Source: Propionivibrio hellwigii (GTDB lineage: Bacteria; Pseudomonadota; Gammaproteobacteria; Burkholderiales; Rhodocyclaceae). From it: a DNA stretch of 64,000 nt. The stretch covers positions 1,116,001 to 1,180,000 of the forward strand of contig NZ_JBEUWX010000002.1 in assembly GCF_041770905.1 (NCBI RefSeq). The letters run 5' to 3'. Made by a program: the position numbers and the translations under genes. Positions 44,113 through 52,288 of this stretch are shown here, piece by piece. Position 1 is the first letter of the stretch, and each line of letters opens with the position of its first letter. Below the pieces are notes generated by a model. That model was not told where the DNA came from, did not search any database, and saw nothing but the letters and a program-made list of their open reading frames with translations.

Positions 44113-44652
44113 ATGACCTGGCTCTTTTACGCGCTGCTCGCCGCCCTTTTCGCCGCGCTGACCGCCATCTTCGCCAAGATCGGACTGCACGGCATCGACA
44201 GCGACTTCGCCACCTTCATCCGTACCGTGATGATCGTCTTTATCGTCGCCCTGTGGGTCAGCTATCTCGGCAAATGGCAGCCGCTCGCCCAGATCACCCA
44301 CCGGCAATGGCTCTTCCTCTTCCTTTCCGCCGCAGCAACGGGCTTTTCATGGCTGTTCTACTTCAAGGCGCTGCAAACCGGCAGCGCCGCGCACGTCGCG
44401 CCGGTAGACAAACTCTCCGTCGTCTTTGTCGCCCTTTTTGCCGTCACCTTTCTCGGCGAACGGCTCAACGCCAGAGAATGGCTGGGCATCGCCCTCATTG
44501 TCGGCGGCATCGTGCTGCTCACCCTGCACCCTGGCGCCCCACCCGCAAGCGAAGAAATGCCAGCCGGCTCCGGCAGACTGGACAATTCCGGCGACCCGCA
44601 GGCCTTAGCCCCTCCGCACCCCATGACGGGCCACAATGACGGGCAATCCTGA
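44113..44652 (+). CDS. Half-size EamA/DMT-superfamily transporter
   Basis: 179 residues with five predicted helices in the first 140, i.e. one EamA domain where typical drug/metabolite transporters have two. WLFYALLAALFAALTAIFAK, SAAATGFSWLFYFKALQTG, KLSVVFVALFAVTFLGERL and WLGIALIVGGIVLLTL mark the domain. Such proteins work as dimers. The last 40 residues are Pro/Gly-rich and probably cytoplasmic. AAAGGA precedes the ATG. It stands alone between repeat arrays whose flanks are related, so the gene may have been carried with repeat DNA. Substrate unknown. Confidence 0.8.
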   Translation: MTWLFYALLAALFAALTAIFAKIGLHGIDSDFATFIRTVMIVFIVALWVSYLGKWQPLAQITHRQWLFLFLSAAATGFSWLFYFKALQTGSAAHVAPVDKLSVVFVALFAVTFLGERLNAREWLGIALIVGGIVLLTLHPGAPPASEEMPAGSGRLDNSGDPQALAPPHPMTGHNDGQS

Positions 44653-44699
44653 CGCCCTCATCGAATACCCGCGGTGCCGGCAACACCGCCACTGGACAG

Positions 44700-44890
44700 A
44701 AACCACCGCAGACCCACCACAATATCCGCCACCACACCTGCCCTGAACCCCGCGTAAAACGGGCATTTCCGGGGAGCCTACCCACCAGCCCACTGTTTAC
44801 GGGCGTTTCCGAATGGCCTATCCGCTAGCCCACTATTTACGCGGGTTTCCGGCCTGCCCGCCCGCAAACGCCCTATTGACGGGAGATTGC
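44700..44890. repeat. 40-bp-period hairpin repeat array (four units) with lead segment
   Basis: Units at 44745, 44785, 44825 and 44865, exactly 40 bp apart, preceded by the ACCGCAGACCCACCACAATA-type lead. This array is the clearest for seeing the fixed register. The rest of 44653-45088 has no gene. Confidence 0.88.
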
Positions 44891-45088
44891 GGGCAGCCCG
44901 TTTAGCCGCTTGGGTGCAGTAACAGATGAAACTACGCTTAAGAATTTAAGAAGCTAAGAAGCTAAAGCGCTGCATCTTTCCACACTCCCTATTTCAGCCC
45001 ATTGACAGCCGGGTAACGCAGGACTAGCCTGCCGGCATTGTTCATTAGCGCACATAAAGGCCGCTTCTTCTTGAATGGAGAAAACTGC

Positions 45089-45769
45089 ATGAACAAGATT
45101 TCCCCTTTTTACGGCGCCCCGCTTCAGGCTTTCGGTTATTGTCAGCGTATTCAGCGGGATGGTGCATGCCAATACTCAATACCCCTTCCGGCATTCCACG
45201 CACAAAATAACAAAGGAAATCATAAAAGGGGGCGATTTTTTCGTCCGCTTAAGGCATTCTTTTTCCTGTTTCTGTTGCTTATGCTTGCCGGCTGTTCCAA
45301 CGAACCCAAATTGCCCGAACCACCGATTTCTTTCCCGTTCTCGGCATGGAAAGCAGGTGAGAAACTGGATTTTCAGTTTAGGATTAAGGAAAAATACCTT
45401 TATGAATTTTCGATAGATATTTATTACAAAGAACGGGCAAAAGACGATTATGAAGACATGGAGCGTGTTCGCAAACTTGTTGGAACTTATGGCCGGGATA
45501 GTACTGGAAAAATAAAAAACCCAGGCATTTCAATTCCATTAACACTTAAAGTTATTCGAGAGGATAATGATGAAGCAAAGACTATTATTAACGAAACAAT
45601 TTATGAACTTGAAAAGTATGCCCAAGGTGGAAATAGCTTCAGCAAAATGATTACTGAAGCTGTTTTAGAGCCAGGCAATTACCGATGCCAGGTAGAAAGT
45701 CTTTCAGACATTCCCGAATTTGCAGGTAGGGAAATGAAGTTTTTCCTAGCAAAAAATCACGCCAAGTAA
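45089..45769 (+). CDS. DUF5625-type lipoprotein with unusually long N-terminus
   Basis: About 226 residues. A lipoprotein signal (KAFFFLFLLLMLAGC, lipobox LAGC) is evident, but it begins about 50 residues after the only ATG with fair context (45089, preceded by TGGAG); no ATG, GTG or TTG lies closer. After the Cys comes SNEPKLPEPPISFPFSAWKA, then a beta-rich domain that matches my recollection of DUF5625: Gly/Ile/Pro PGISIPLTLKVI and a closing PGNYRCQVESLSDIPE. Function unknown; expected to be membrane-anchored outside the cytoplasm. The odd N-terminus may reflect a fusion with repeat-related DNA or a frameshift. AT-rich in its second half. Confidence 0.65.
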   Translation: MNKISPFYGAPLQAFGYCQRIQRDGACQYSIPLPAFHAQNNKGNHKRGRFFRPLKAFFFLFLLLMLAGCSNEPKLPEPPISFPFSAWKAGEKLDFQFRIKEKYLYEFSIDIYYKERAKDDYEDMERVRKLVGTYGRDSTGKIKNPGISIPLTLKVIREDNDEAKTIINETIYELEKYAQGGNSFSKMITEAVLEPGNYRCQVESLSDIPEFAGREMKFFLAKNHAK

Positions 45770-45886
45770 AGGAGAACCACCCTACAAAGTTTTACCATCA
45801 AGATTGCGGGAAAAAGTAAAGGTAAAAACTATGAATTTAGGCAGAATATAAAAATAGTTGCCAGATGAATTTTAGGAGTTTACACA

Positions 45887-46303
45887 ATGGTTTTTGTATT
45901 TCTTTTAGGGTGCGTTTCTTTATTTTTTGTTATGGGTCACGGAACTCTTTTACATTTTATGCTAGAGGAAAAAGGGAAGATTGACATATGGAGCCTATTC
46001 TTTCCATGGCCTCAAAAAGGGAAAGTGGTATCTATTATTTGCCTTTTTATTTCAATAATATTTTTACTATTAATTCTAGTATTACCAAAAGAACAGTATA
46101 ACGATATGTTTTCTGTATCTTCGTGGAAGATATTTTTTGTAATGACAGCTTTTCCTTTGGTCAGTTATCTAATTTTTATTGCCAGTTTATTGATAAAAAC
46201 AAGCTCTGGATTTGCTTTTAAATTCAGTGCAAACAATGCAGTATGGAGAATTGTATTAGCATTCGGAGCTATAGTTTCCATCGTTTCGTGGCTATTTAGT
46301 TAA
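45887..46303 (+). CDS. Small polytopic membrane protein of unknown function
   Basis: 138 residues with four predicted helices (FVFLLGCVSLFFVM, IICLFISIIFLLLILVL, a third near FVMTAFPLVSYLIFIASLL, and a C-terminal one). Strongly AT-rich compared with the surrounding chromosome, like the lipoprotein gene before it. No family recognised. A lipoprotein followed by a membrane protein of foreign composition could be an immunity-type or accessory pair, but nothing nearby supports that. Confidence 0.55.
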   Translation: MVFVFLLGCVSLFFVMGHGTLLHFMLEEKGKIDIWSLFFPWPQKGKVVSIICLFISIIFLLLILVLPKEQYNDMFSVSSWKIFFVMTAFPLVSYLIFIASLLIKTSSGFAFKFSANNAVWRIVLAFGAIVSIVSWLFS

Positions 46304-46502
46304 CAGCATTAGCCAGAGGCGCCGCAAATAATAATTTTGTTGCTTTAGTCATTTTCCAGAAAACGACAGCCGGCGCAGAAAAATTCACGGGAAGATTTTT
46401 CCGGCTATTACAACAGACGGAATGGCAGGCTGATTTCTGACCGGTTCAGGCGGGTTTAATCAGGCCGCTTTCATTTTTCCCGCCGGCGTAAATTGGTGGG
46501 TT

Positions 46503-47540
46503 TCAGGCCGCTTCGCCCAGTACGTGCCGGCGGAAGGAGGCTTCAATACGTTCGGGGTCAAGCCCGTTGGCGATGATGACCAGTTGCGAGCGTCGGCCGG
46601 CTTGCCGCGTATCTTCCGGCCAGTCGGCCAGATGCTGCGGCGGGTAAATCATGTGCTGCACGCCATTGATCAGCACGGGGTACGCTTCGCCAACGTTGAG
46701 GATGCCCTTCAGCCGCCAGATGGCCGCGCCGTGGGCGTGCAGCAGCGCCGAGAGCCAGACGCTGAAGGCGATCCAGTCGATCGGCGTGTCGATATTGAGC
46801 GAGAGCGAATGCACATGCCCCTGGCGGTGGATGGCGCTTTCCACGCTTTCTACACTTTCCGCCGCTTCGTGGCCGTGCGCGCAGGCCGCCGTTTCCGCCG
46901 TGGCGGCAAGCGCCGGAGCGGGCGATGCGCCGGGGGCATCCAGTTCCGGCGCGGGGTCATTCAGGCTGTGCATCAGGATTGGCGTATGCGGCAGCAGGCG
47001 GCGCAGCTGTTCCCGCAAGTGAGCGGCGGCGGGGGCAATGTCGCTTTTAGCCAGCAGGATGCTGTCGGCAGCGATGATTTGCTGCATCCAGACGGGATGC
47101 TGTTGCGCGAGCATTTGCGCACCATTGACGGCATCGACGACGGCGCTGATATGCCGGATGCTGAGCTGGTGACAGAGCACAGGATCGGCCTGGAGCGTAG
47201 CGACAATGGGCGTCGGCTCGGCCAGGCCGGTGGTTTCGATGATGATGCGCTGGAAATGGGGAACCTGCCCGCGCGCCCGCTGGTCGAGCAGATCGAGCAG
47301 CGCCTGCTTGAGTTCGCCGCGTATCTGGCAGCACAGGCAGCCGGAGCTGAGCAGGATGGTATTCGGCGAGATGGGCGCGACGAGCTGCTGGTCGATGCCG
47401 ATTTCGCCGAATTCGTTGATCAGCACGGCGCTGTCTCCGTAATGTTCGGCGCGGAGGATTTTCTGCAACAGCGTGGTTTTGCCGGCGCCGAGAAAGCCGG
47501 TGAGGATGATGACCGGCGTTTTTGAGGACGGAGAAATCAT
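46503..47540 (-). CDS. COG0523 (CobW/YjiA-like) GTPase, probable metal chaperone
   Basis: 345 residues. Walker A GFLGAGKTTLL, the metal-binding SGCLCCQIRGEL (CxCC motif), INEFGEIGID, ETTGLAEPTPI and AKSDI (the NKxD equivalent) define a G3E GTPase. A His-rich linker (CAHGHEAAE, HRQGHVHS) joins it to the C-terminal CobW_C domain (WRLKGILNV, VQHMIYPP). These proteins deliver zinc or other metals, or serve cobalamin or nitrile hydratase maturation; which applies is not clear, since no cobalamin gene is near. It is 27 nt downstream of the MCGLCG protein gene and in one operon with it. Confidence 0.88.
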   Translation of the reverse strand: MISPSSKTPVIILTGFLGAGKTTLLQKILRAEHYGDSAVLINEFGEIGIDQQLVAPISPNTILLSSGCLCCQIRGELKQALLDLLDQRARGQVPHFQRIIIETTGLAEPTPIVATLQADPVLCHQLSIRHISAVVDAVNGAQMLAQQHPVWMQQIIAADSILLAKSDIAPAAAHLREQLRRLLPHTPILMHSLNDPAPELDAPGASPAPALAATAETAACAHGHEAAESVESVESAIHRQGHVHSLSLNIDTPIDWIAFSVWLSALLHAHGAAIWRLKGILNVGEAYPVLINGVQHMIYPPQHLADWPEDTRQAGRRSQLVIIANGLDPERIEASFRRHVLGEAA

Positions 47541-47567
47541 GGTAAGCAGGCTCCCTGAACAGCCGGA

Positions 47568-47861
47568 TCACAAAATGAGCGGGTCGTAGGGTTTGCCGGC
47601 GAGCGTCTGCACCGCCGCCCAAATCTGGCTGAGGTTGTCGGCCAGCAGGGTTTTGCCGGTGGCGCTGCCGATCTGGTACTGGCTGCCCTGCCAGTCGCTC
47701 ACCGTCAGGTGCAGGGGGCGCAGCAGCCGGTTCAGCAGCGCGATGCGCTGCGTGCGTACGCGCCGGCGCGCCACCGGGTCGGCGCTCTGCCCCGCTTCCG
47801 CCTGCGCCGCGCCCTGGCTCCAGTCGGCGCTTTCGCCAAAGATGCCGCAAAGTCCGCACAT
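47568..47861 (-). CDS. Small MCGLCG protein linked to a COG0523 GTPase
   Basis: 97 residues from ATG at 47861, or 100 from the ATG at 47870. AGGAAAGG abuts 47870 but is correctly spaced for 47861, so MCGLCGIFG is the likelier N-terminus. I recall short proteins of this layout beside COG0523 genes: MCGLCG, an Arg-rich middle, then DWQGSQYQIGS, GKTLLADNLSQIW and a KPYDPL end. The exposed Cys2 copies the start of class II glutamine amidotransferases, but the protein is far too short to be one. The two early cysteines could instead bind metal passed to or from the GTPase. A repeated GTCATATG lies upstream. Confidence 0.65.
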   Translation of the reverse strand: MCGLCGIFGESADWSQGAAQAEAGQSADPVARRRVRTQRIALLNRLLRPLHLTVSDWQGSQYQIGSATGKTLLADNLSQIWAAVQTLAGKPYDPLIL

Positions 47862-48196
47862 GCAATTCATCCTTTCCTGTTGATTATCGCCACATGGGCC
47901 ATATGACCATATGACATCGCCCGCGCCGTATGGCCCACACAGAGGCACTGCCGCAGGGCAGCCGGCGTTCATTTTGTCATCGCTTCGGCGACGGGCTTAC
48001 ACCCAGCCACTCCCAGTCGCTCCTAGCCGCCCCCAATCGTCCACCCTCGGCTTTCAGCCCGATGACCCAACATGCCCGGCTGCATTGGTCGATACCAAAT
48101 ACGTTTCCGTCAAAGCCGCACCGCATCTCGCCGGCCACCGTAACCTGCGTGAAACGGTGAAATGGAAGCTTCCGAAAAACGTCCGTGCAATCACGC

Positions 48197-48230
48197 GCAG
48201 GCCGCCCGGAATCCGCTGCGGGCGGCCTGC
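48197..48230 (-). terminator. 12-bp perfect hairpin after the deacetylase gene
   Basis: GCAGGCCGCCCG (48197-48208) pairs perfectly with CGGGCGGCCTGC (48219-48230). It lies about 50 nt past the stop codon of the minus-strand deacetylase gene. There is no U-run in that direction, so it may be a weak or rho-assisted terminator. The 47871-48196 stretch shows no gene. Confidence 0.45.
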
Positions 48231-48280
48231 CCGCATCTTTCATCTCCCCAGCATTTTCCGCATTGGTTACGGATTACGGG

Positions 48281-49159
48281 TTATGGGCGCGGGTTGCGGG
48301 CGATGAAATCGTCGGCAATCTGATCGAAGGTGCACCATTCCACGCCTTCGTGGCTGCTGATGTGCTCGATCAGGCGTTCCTGCGCGAGCAAGACCTGCGG
48401 CCGGCCGGAAACATCGGGATGCACAGTCATTGTGAATACGGCGTAGTCATGCTCACGGTAAACCCAGTCGAACTGGTCGCGCCACATCTGCTCAATGTCG
48501 CGCGGGTTGACGAAGCCGTGGCTGTTCGGCGATTTTTTGATGAACATCATCGGCGGCAGATCGTCGAGATACCAGTTGGCGGGGATTTCCACCAGCGGCG
48601 TTTCTTTACCGCGCACCAGAGGTTTCATCCAGTGGCTCGGATGCTTGGAGTAATCGATCTTCGTCCAGCTATCGCCCACGCGCACGTAGTACGGATGGAA
48701 ATCATTGTGCATCAGCGAATGGTCGTATTTGATGCCGCGTTCGAGCAGCAGCTCGTTGGTCACCGGGCTGAACTCCCACCACGGCGCCACATAGCCGGTC
48801 GGCCGCTTGCCGCTGACCTGGGTCACCAGGTCGATGCAATGGTCGAGAATGGCCGTTTCCTGCTCGCGCGTCATGGCAATCGGGTTTTCGTGGCTGTAGC
48901 CATGAACGCCGATTTCGTGACCGCACCGCGCCACTTCCTGCATCTGCTCTGGGAAGGTTTCCAGCGAGTGACCGGGAACAAACCAGGTGGTTTTCAGATT
49001 GTATTTTTCAAACAGTTTGAGCAGCCGCGGTGCGCCGACTTCGCCGGCAAACATGCCGCGCGAGATATCGTCCGGACTATCCTCGCCGCCATAGGAACCC
49101 AGCCAGCCGGCGACCGCATCCACATCCACGCCATAAGCCACCAGAATCTTTTTTGCCAT
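48281..49159 (-). CDS. pgdA: Peptidoglycan deacetylase, Helicobacter PgdA type
   Basis: 292 residues of the carbohydrate esterase 4 (polysaccharide deacetylase) family. It is colinear with H. pylori PgdA (HP0310): YGVDVDAVAGWLGSYGGEDS, RGMFAGEVG, TTWFVPGHS, HGYSHENPIAMT, APWWEFSPVTNELLLERG, KYDHSLMHNDFHPYYVRVGD and WYLDDLPPMMFIKKSPNS. The metal ligands Asp (DVD) and two His (HGYSH) are present. No signal peptide is evident, as in the H. pylori protein. Removal of acetyl groups from peptidoglycan GlcNAc gives lysozyme resistance; the related PuuE-type allantoinase activity is an alternative. AGGAGAAAG precedes the ATG. Confidence 0.82.
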   Translation of the reverse strand: MAKKILVAYGVDVDAVAGWLGSYGGEDSPDDISRGMFAGEVGAPRLLKLFEKYNLKTTWFVPGHSLETFPEQMQEVARCGHEIGVHGYSHENPIAMTREQETAILDHCIDLVTQVSGKRPTGYVAPWWEFSPVTNELLLERGIKYDHSLMHNDFHPYYVRVGDSWTKIDYSKHPSHWMKPLVRGKETPLVEIPANWYLDDLPPMMFIKKSPNSHGFVNPRDIEQMWRDQFDWVYREHDYAVFTMTVHPDVSGRPQVLLAQERLIEHISSHEGVEWCTFDQIADDFIARNPRP

Positions 49160-49424
49160 GACTTTCTCCTGTTATCCGCAGTCGGCGCCGGGCGCGCACC
49201 GAACCGCGCCGGTTGAAAAAACATACAAAGACACAAGGAAACAGCAGATACAACGCCGAAAAACCCAGCCCATCACAGACAGGCACGCCATCACGCCCAC
49301 CTGTAATCCAGTGTAGTCCAGATTTCTGGGGGGAAATAGCCAAAGGCTGCTGAAAACTACCCATTTTGCAGCACAGAATCCATCACACAGAGCACTGGCT
49401 GATAGGCGCCGCCAGAGCCGGCGT

Positions 49425-49665
49425 ATTTAGGGCATCTCCCCGACAGGGGAAGAATTGGAAAAACGTGAGAGCGGAAGCACAGGCGCATCTCCCAAAAGAG
49501 GTGGCCTGAAGCCCACGTATTTAGGGCATCTCTGAGGGGGGTGCTCTGAAGCCCTTGTAAACAAGGCGTCTCCAGATATCCTGCCCGCAAGCCCCTTATT
49601 TATAAGGGTTTCAGAGGCACCTGCCCGGAAACGCCCTATTCACGCGGGGTTTAGAAGTGTGCCCC
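49425..49665. repeat. 40-bp-period hairpin repeat array (five units)
   Basis: Main units at 49508, 49548, 49588 and 49628, exactly 40 bp apart, with a fifth, out-of-register unit near 49430. GAAGCCC / GGGCATCTC cores are well preserved. The 49160-50280 gap holds only this array, the next array and a dispersed element; no gene is supported. Confidence 0.88.
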
Positions 49666-49789
49666 GAAAGCCTCATAGCGGCTCGACTTTGCCAAAAGAC
49701 AAGGCGGCGAGCCGCAGACAGTACGTTTAGTACGGCAAGGCGAAGCCAAGGCAGTATTTTGGCAAAGGAAGCCGCTATTTCAGAGGGAC

Positions 49790-49985
49790 GCGGGGCGGCT
49801 TGGCGGAAGCAAGGGCTTGATTGTTTGAGCGCAGCGAGTTATCAAGCCCGCCGACAAGCAACCCGCGGCAAGGGGTTTTCTGCGCCTCGGGGTCGCTTTT
49901 CTTTGCTGACTTTCTTTGGCGAGGCAAAGAAAGTCAGCGGGGCGCGCTGCCGCTCAGCGCAAAGGCATCAAGAAAAGCCTTGCGG
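49790..49985. repeat. 190-bp dispersed element with a 14-bp perfect hairpin, copy 1
   Basis: Nearly the same sequence recurs at 54620-54810. It contains AAGGGCTTGATTG, GAGCGCAGCGAGTTATCAAG and GCTGACTTTCTTTG (49905-49918) that pairs with CAAAGAAAGTCAGC (49925-49938) around GCGAGG. The ends are not sharp and no protein is encoded. It looks like a non-autonomous mobile or REP-like element. Confidence 0.8.
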
Positions 49986-50034
49986 GCGGAGTCAGCACCT
50001 ACAGTCAAACAATTCTTTCAATCCTTGTTTTTAG

Positions 50035-50245
50035 GTTCTGCCGAGAGACTGCCCGCTAGCCCGCGTATTTAGGGCATCTCCAAGAGGGATGCTCTGTAGC
50101 CCTTGTAAACAGGGCATCTCCGGGGGGTATGCCCTGGAACCCTTATAAATAGGGCGCTTCAGAGGCGCCTGCCCGGAAACGCCCTATCCATAAGGATTTC
50201 AGACGGGGGTTCCGGGAAACGCCCAATCCAAGCGGGCTTCGGGGC
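50035..50245. repeat. 40-bp-period hairpin repeat array (five units)
   Basis: Units start with the usual GTAGCCC, GGAACCC or GAAACGCCC and end in GGGCATCTCC, GGGCGCTTCAG or GGGCTTC. It lies between the dispersed element and the 3' end of the amidase gene. Confidence 0.85.
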
Positions 50246-50280
50246 GCCTCCTTTTGGCAATGCGGCAGGCGCCGACGCCC

Positions 50281-51687
50281 CTACCGTTTTTCGTTCAAAG
50301 GCTGATCGCCGGTCAGCCAGCGCGCCATCGCCTGCCCTGCGCCCAGCACCGCTTCGTCACGGCCGCTTTCCGCACTGACCAGCAGCGCGGCGGGCAGTCC
50401 GTTGTCGTTGATGCCTGTCGGGAAAGTCAGCCCGGGCAGGTCGAGAAAACTGCAGGCCATGGTGTTGCGCAGCATCCGGCGGTTGGCTTTGACAAAAAAC
50501 GCTTCGTCTTCTTCCAGTCGGCGCAAGGGCGGCGCATCGATCGCCGTCGTCGGCATCAGCAGCAGCGCGCCTTGCAGTTCTTCGGCCAGCATCCGTTGCA
50601 GGCGCATCCGCCAGTCCAGTAAGCGGGAAAGGTTTTGCAGGGGATAGGCGGCATTGGCCTGCAAGCGCTTCGCCACCTGCGCATCCATCAGGTGCGCCCG
50701 CGTCAGCGCCTCCTGATGGAGGTGCCATGCCTCAATGCCGACCAGCGTGCCATATTCACTAAACAGCGAGGCCACCCTGTCGAGCGCATGCAGCGGCTTG
50801 CGGATGATTTCCGCCCCCGCCTGCTTCAGGCGTACCAGACTATGTTCAAACGCGCGCTGAATCTGCGGCTCGACGTCCTCGGTCCATACCCCGTCCGGTA
50901 CGACCGCCCTGATGATCGCCGCGCCGCTGGCATTGTCTGCCGGCGCCGGCGCCGCATCGGCATCTACCGCCAACAGCCGCATCAGCAGGCAGATGTCCTC
51001 GACGGTATGGGCCAACGGGCCGACGCTGTCCAGCGTTGGCGCCAGCGCCCAGACGCCGATGCACGATACCCGCGCCGACGAAGGCTTGAAGCCGGCCAAG
51101 CCATTGAGCGCGGCGGGAATGCGCACCGAGCCGGACGTATCCGACCCCATGGCCACGGGCACGATACCGCGCGCCACCGACAACGCCGCCCCAGCCGAGG
51201 AACCGCCCGGGGCAAGCGCTTCTCCCTGCGACCAGGCGTTGACCGGCGTGCCGAAATTCGGATTTACCCCTAGCCCGGAAAAGGCGAATTCGGTCATATT
51301 GGTTCGCCCGAAAGCGATCATGCCCGCCGCCTTGAGCTGCGCCACACACAGGGCGTCGCGCAGCTTCGGCGCATCGTCCCGGGTCGTCAGGCTGGCGACG
51401 CCTGTGATTTCACCTGCCTGGTCGAAGAGATCCTTCCACGAAACGGCAATGCCGTCGAACGCGCCCAGCGCCTGCCCGGCCTGCCGCCGCTGTGTTGCCT
51501 GCGCGGCAGCCTGTTGGATGCGCGTGGCATCGAGCGTACAGAAGATGTGCGCGCAGTCGGCATCCTGCGCGCGCTGTAGCGCACGCTCGATGAGCGTATC
51601 CGGCGTCATTTCGCCGCGGTCAAAGGCATCGCTCAGGCCGGCCAGCGTCGGCAGGGCGGATAAGGCAGAACGATTGGGCAGATTCAT
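50281..51687 (-). CDS. Amidase signature family hydrolase
   Basis: 468 residues from ATG at 51687, which GGGAG precedes; a 9-residue longer start at 51714 is possible. The Ser-cisSer-Lys triad is visible: Lys in AVSWKDLFD, the cis-Ser in PGGSSAGAALSVA and the nucleophile in GSDTSGSVRIPAA. The segment GLAGFKPSSARVSCIGV is also canonical. Family members hydrolyse amides (GatA, nicotinamidase-like, indoleacetamide hydrolase, allophanate hydrolase). GatA is unlikely since no gatB/gatC is nearby. Substrate unknown. Confidence 0.85.
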   Translation of the reverse strand: MNLPNRSALSALPTLAGLSDAFDRGEMTPDTLIERALQRAQDADCAHIFCTLDATRIQQAAAQATQRRQAGQALGAFDGIAVSWKDLFDQAGEITGVASLTTRDDAPKLRDALCVAQLKAAGMIAFGRTNMTEFAFSGLGVNPNFGTPVNAWSQGEALAPGGSSAGAALSVARGIVPVAMGSDTSGSVRIPAALNGLAGFKPSSARVSCIGVWALAPTLDSVGPLAHTVEDICLLMRLLAVDADAAPAPADNASGAAIIRAVVPDGVWTEDVEPQIQRAFEHSLVRLKQAGAEIIRKPLHALDRVASLFSEYGTLVGIEAWHLHQEALTRAHLMDAQVAKRLQANAAYPLQNLSRLLDWRMRLQRMLAEELQGALLLMPTTAIDAPPLRRLEEDEAFFVKANRRMLRNTMACSFLDLPGLTFPTGINDNGLPAALLVSAESGRDEAVLGAGQAMARWLTGDQPLNEKR

Positions 51688-52288
51688 GGCGCGCTCCCGA
51701 TCAAACAAGGTCATAAAATCATCATAACGCATCCGGCAAGACTTGCAGACAGCGCGGCAGGGACGGGGGCGACGGCTTGGCGCGCCTTGGGCGATGGCAA
51801 TGAACCTTGGGGAAACCGGCATCAGCAACACAATTGGTCTGCCGGATAGCGTCCTCACGAGGGCGTCGATGAGGAAATTTTCTCGAAACCTTCCGTCCGG
51901 ACATCGTTGCGCTCGCACGGCATAAACAACTGATCCGATAATTTAAGCCACAGGATGGACGAACAGGCGGCCTGACACGGGGAATGACACGGAGCCTGGC
52001 GCCCCGCACGCGCCAGTCACCCTTTCCGGGCAAGCTAGCTGCAGGGCCATGCATTGGCTGCCCCATATCAAGCGCCGCGCCGTACTTGCCGCATCCGCGC
52101 ATCACGCATTCCTGCTCGAATCCGCACATCGCGTCGAAGGCCACGTGCCACACTTGCCGCACTTCCCGCATCCGCGCGTCACGCATCCTGGGCTTGGCGG
52201 CAGGTGCCATGATCTTTGCCATTGCACTTCCCGTATCCGCCGGTAGCGCATCTTCCGCCCTACCCCGTCTTTTTGTAGAATCGCCGCC
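51688..52288. other. 600-bp gap upstream of hrcA
   Basis: No supported gene. A diverged direct repeat of about 25 bp (CGCATCCGCGCATCACGCAT near 52090 and CGCATCCGCGCGTCACGCAT near 52169) is present. I looked for a CIRCE operator and a sigma-32 promoter before hrcA and found neither. Confidence 0.5.

Noticed and set aside
49425..50245. CRISPR array
   Set aside because: Regular 40-bp spacing suggested it, but there is no invariant repeat alternating with unique spacers; whole units drift, each holds its own hairpin, and no cas genes are present.
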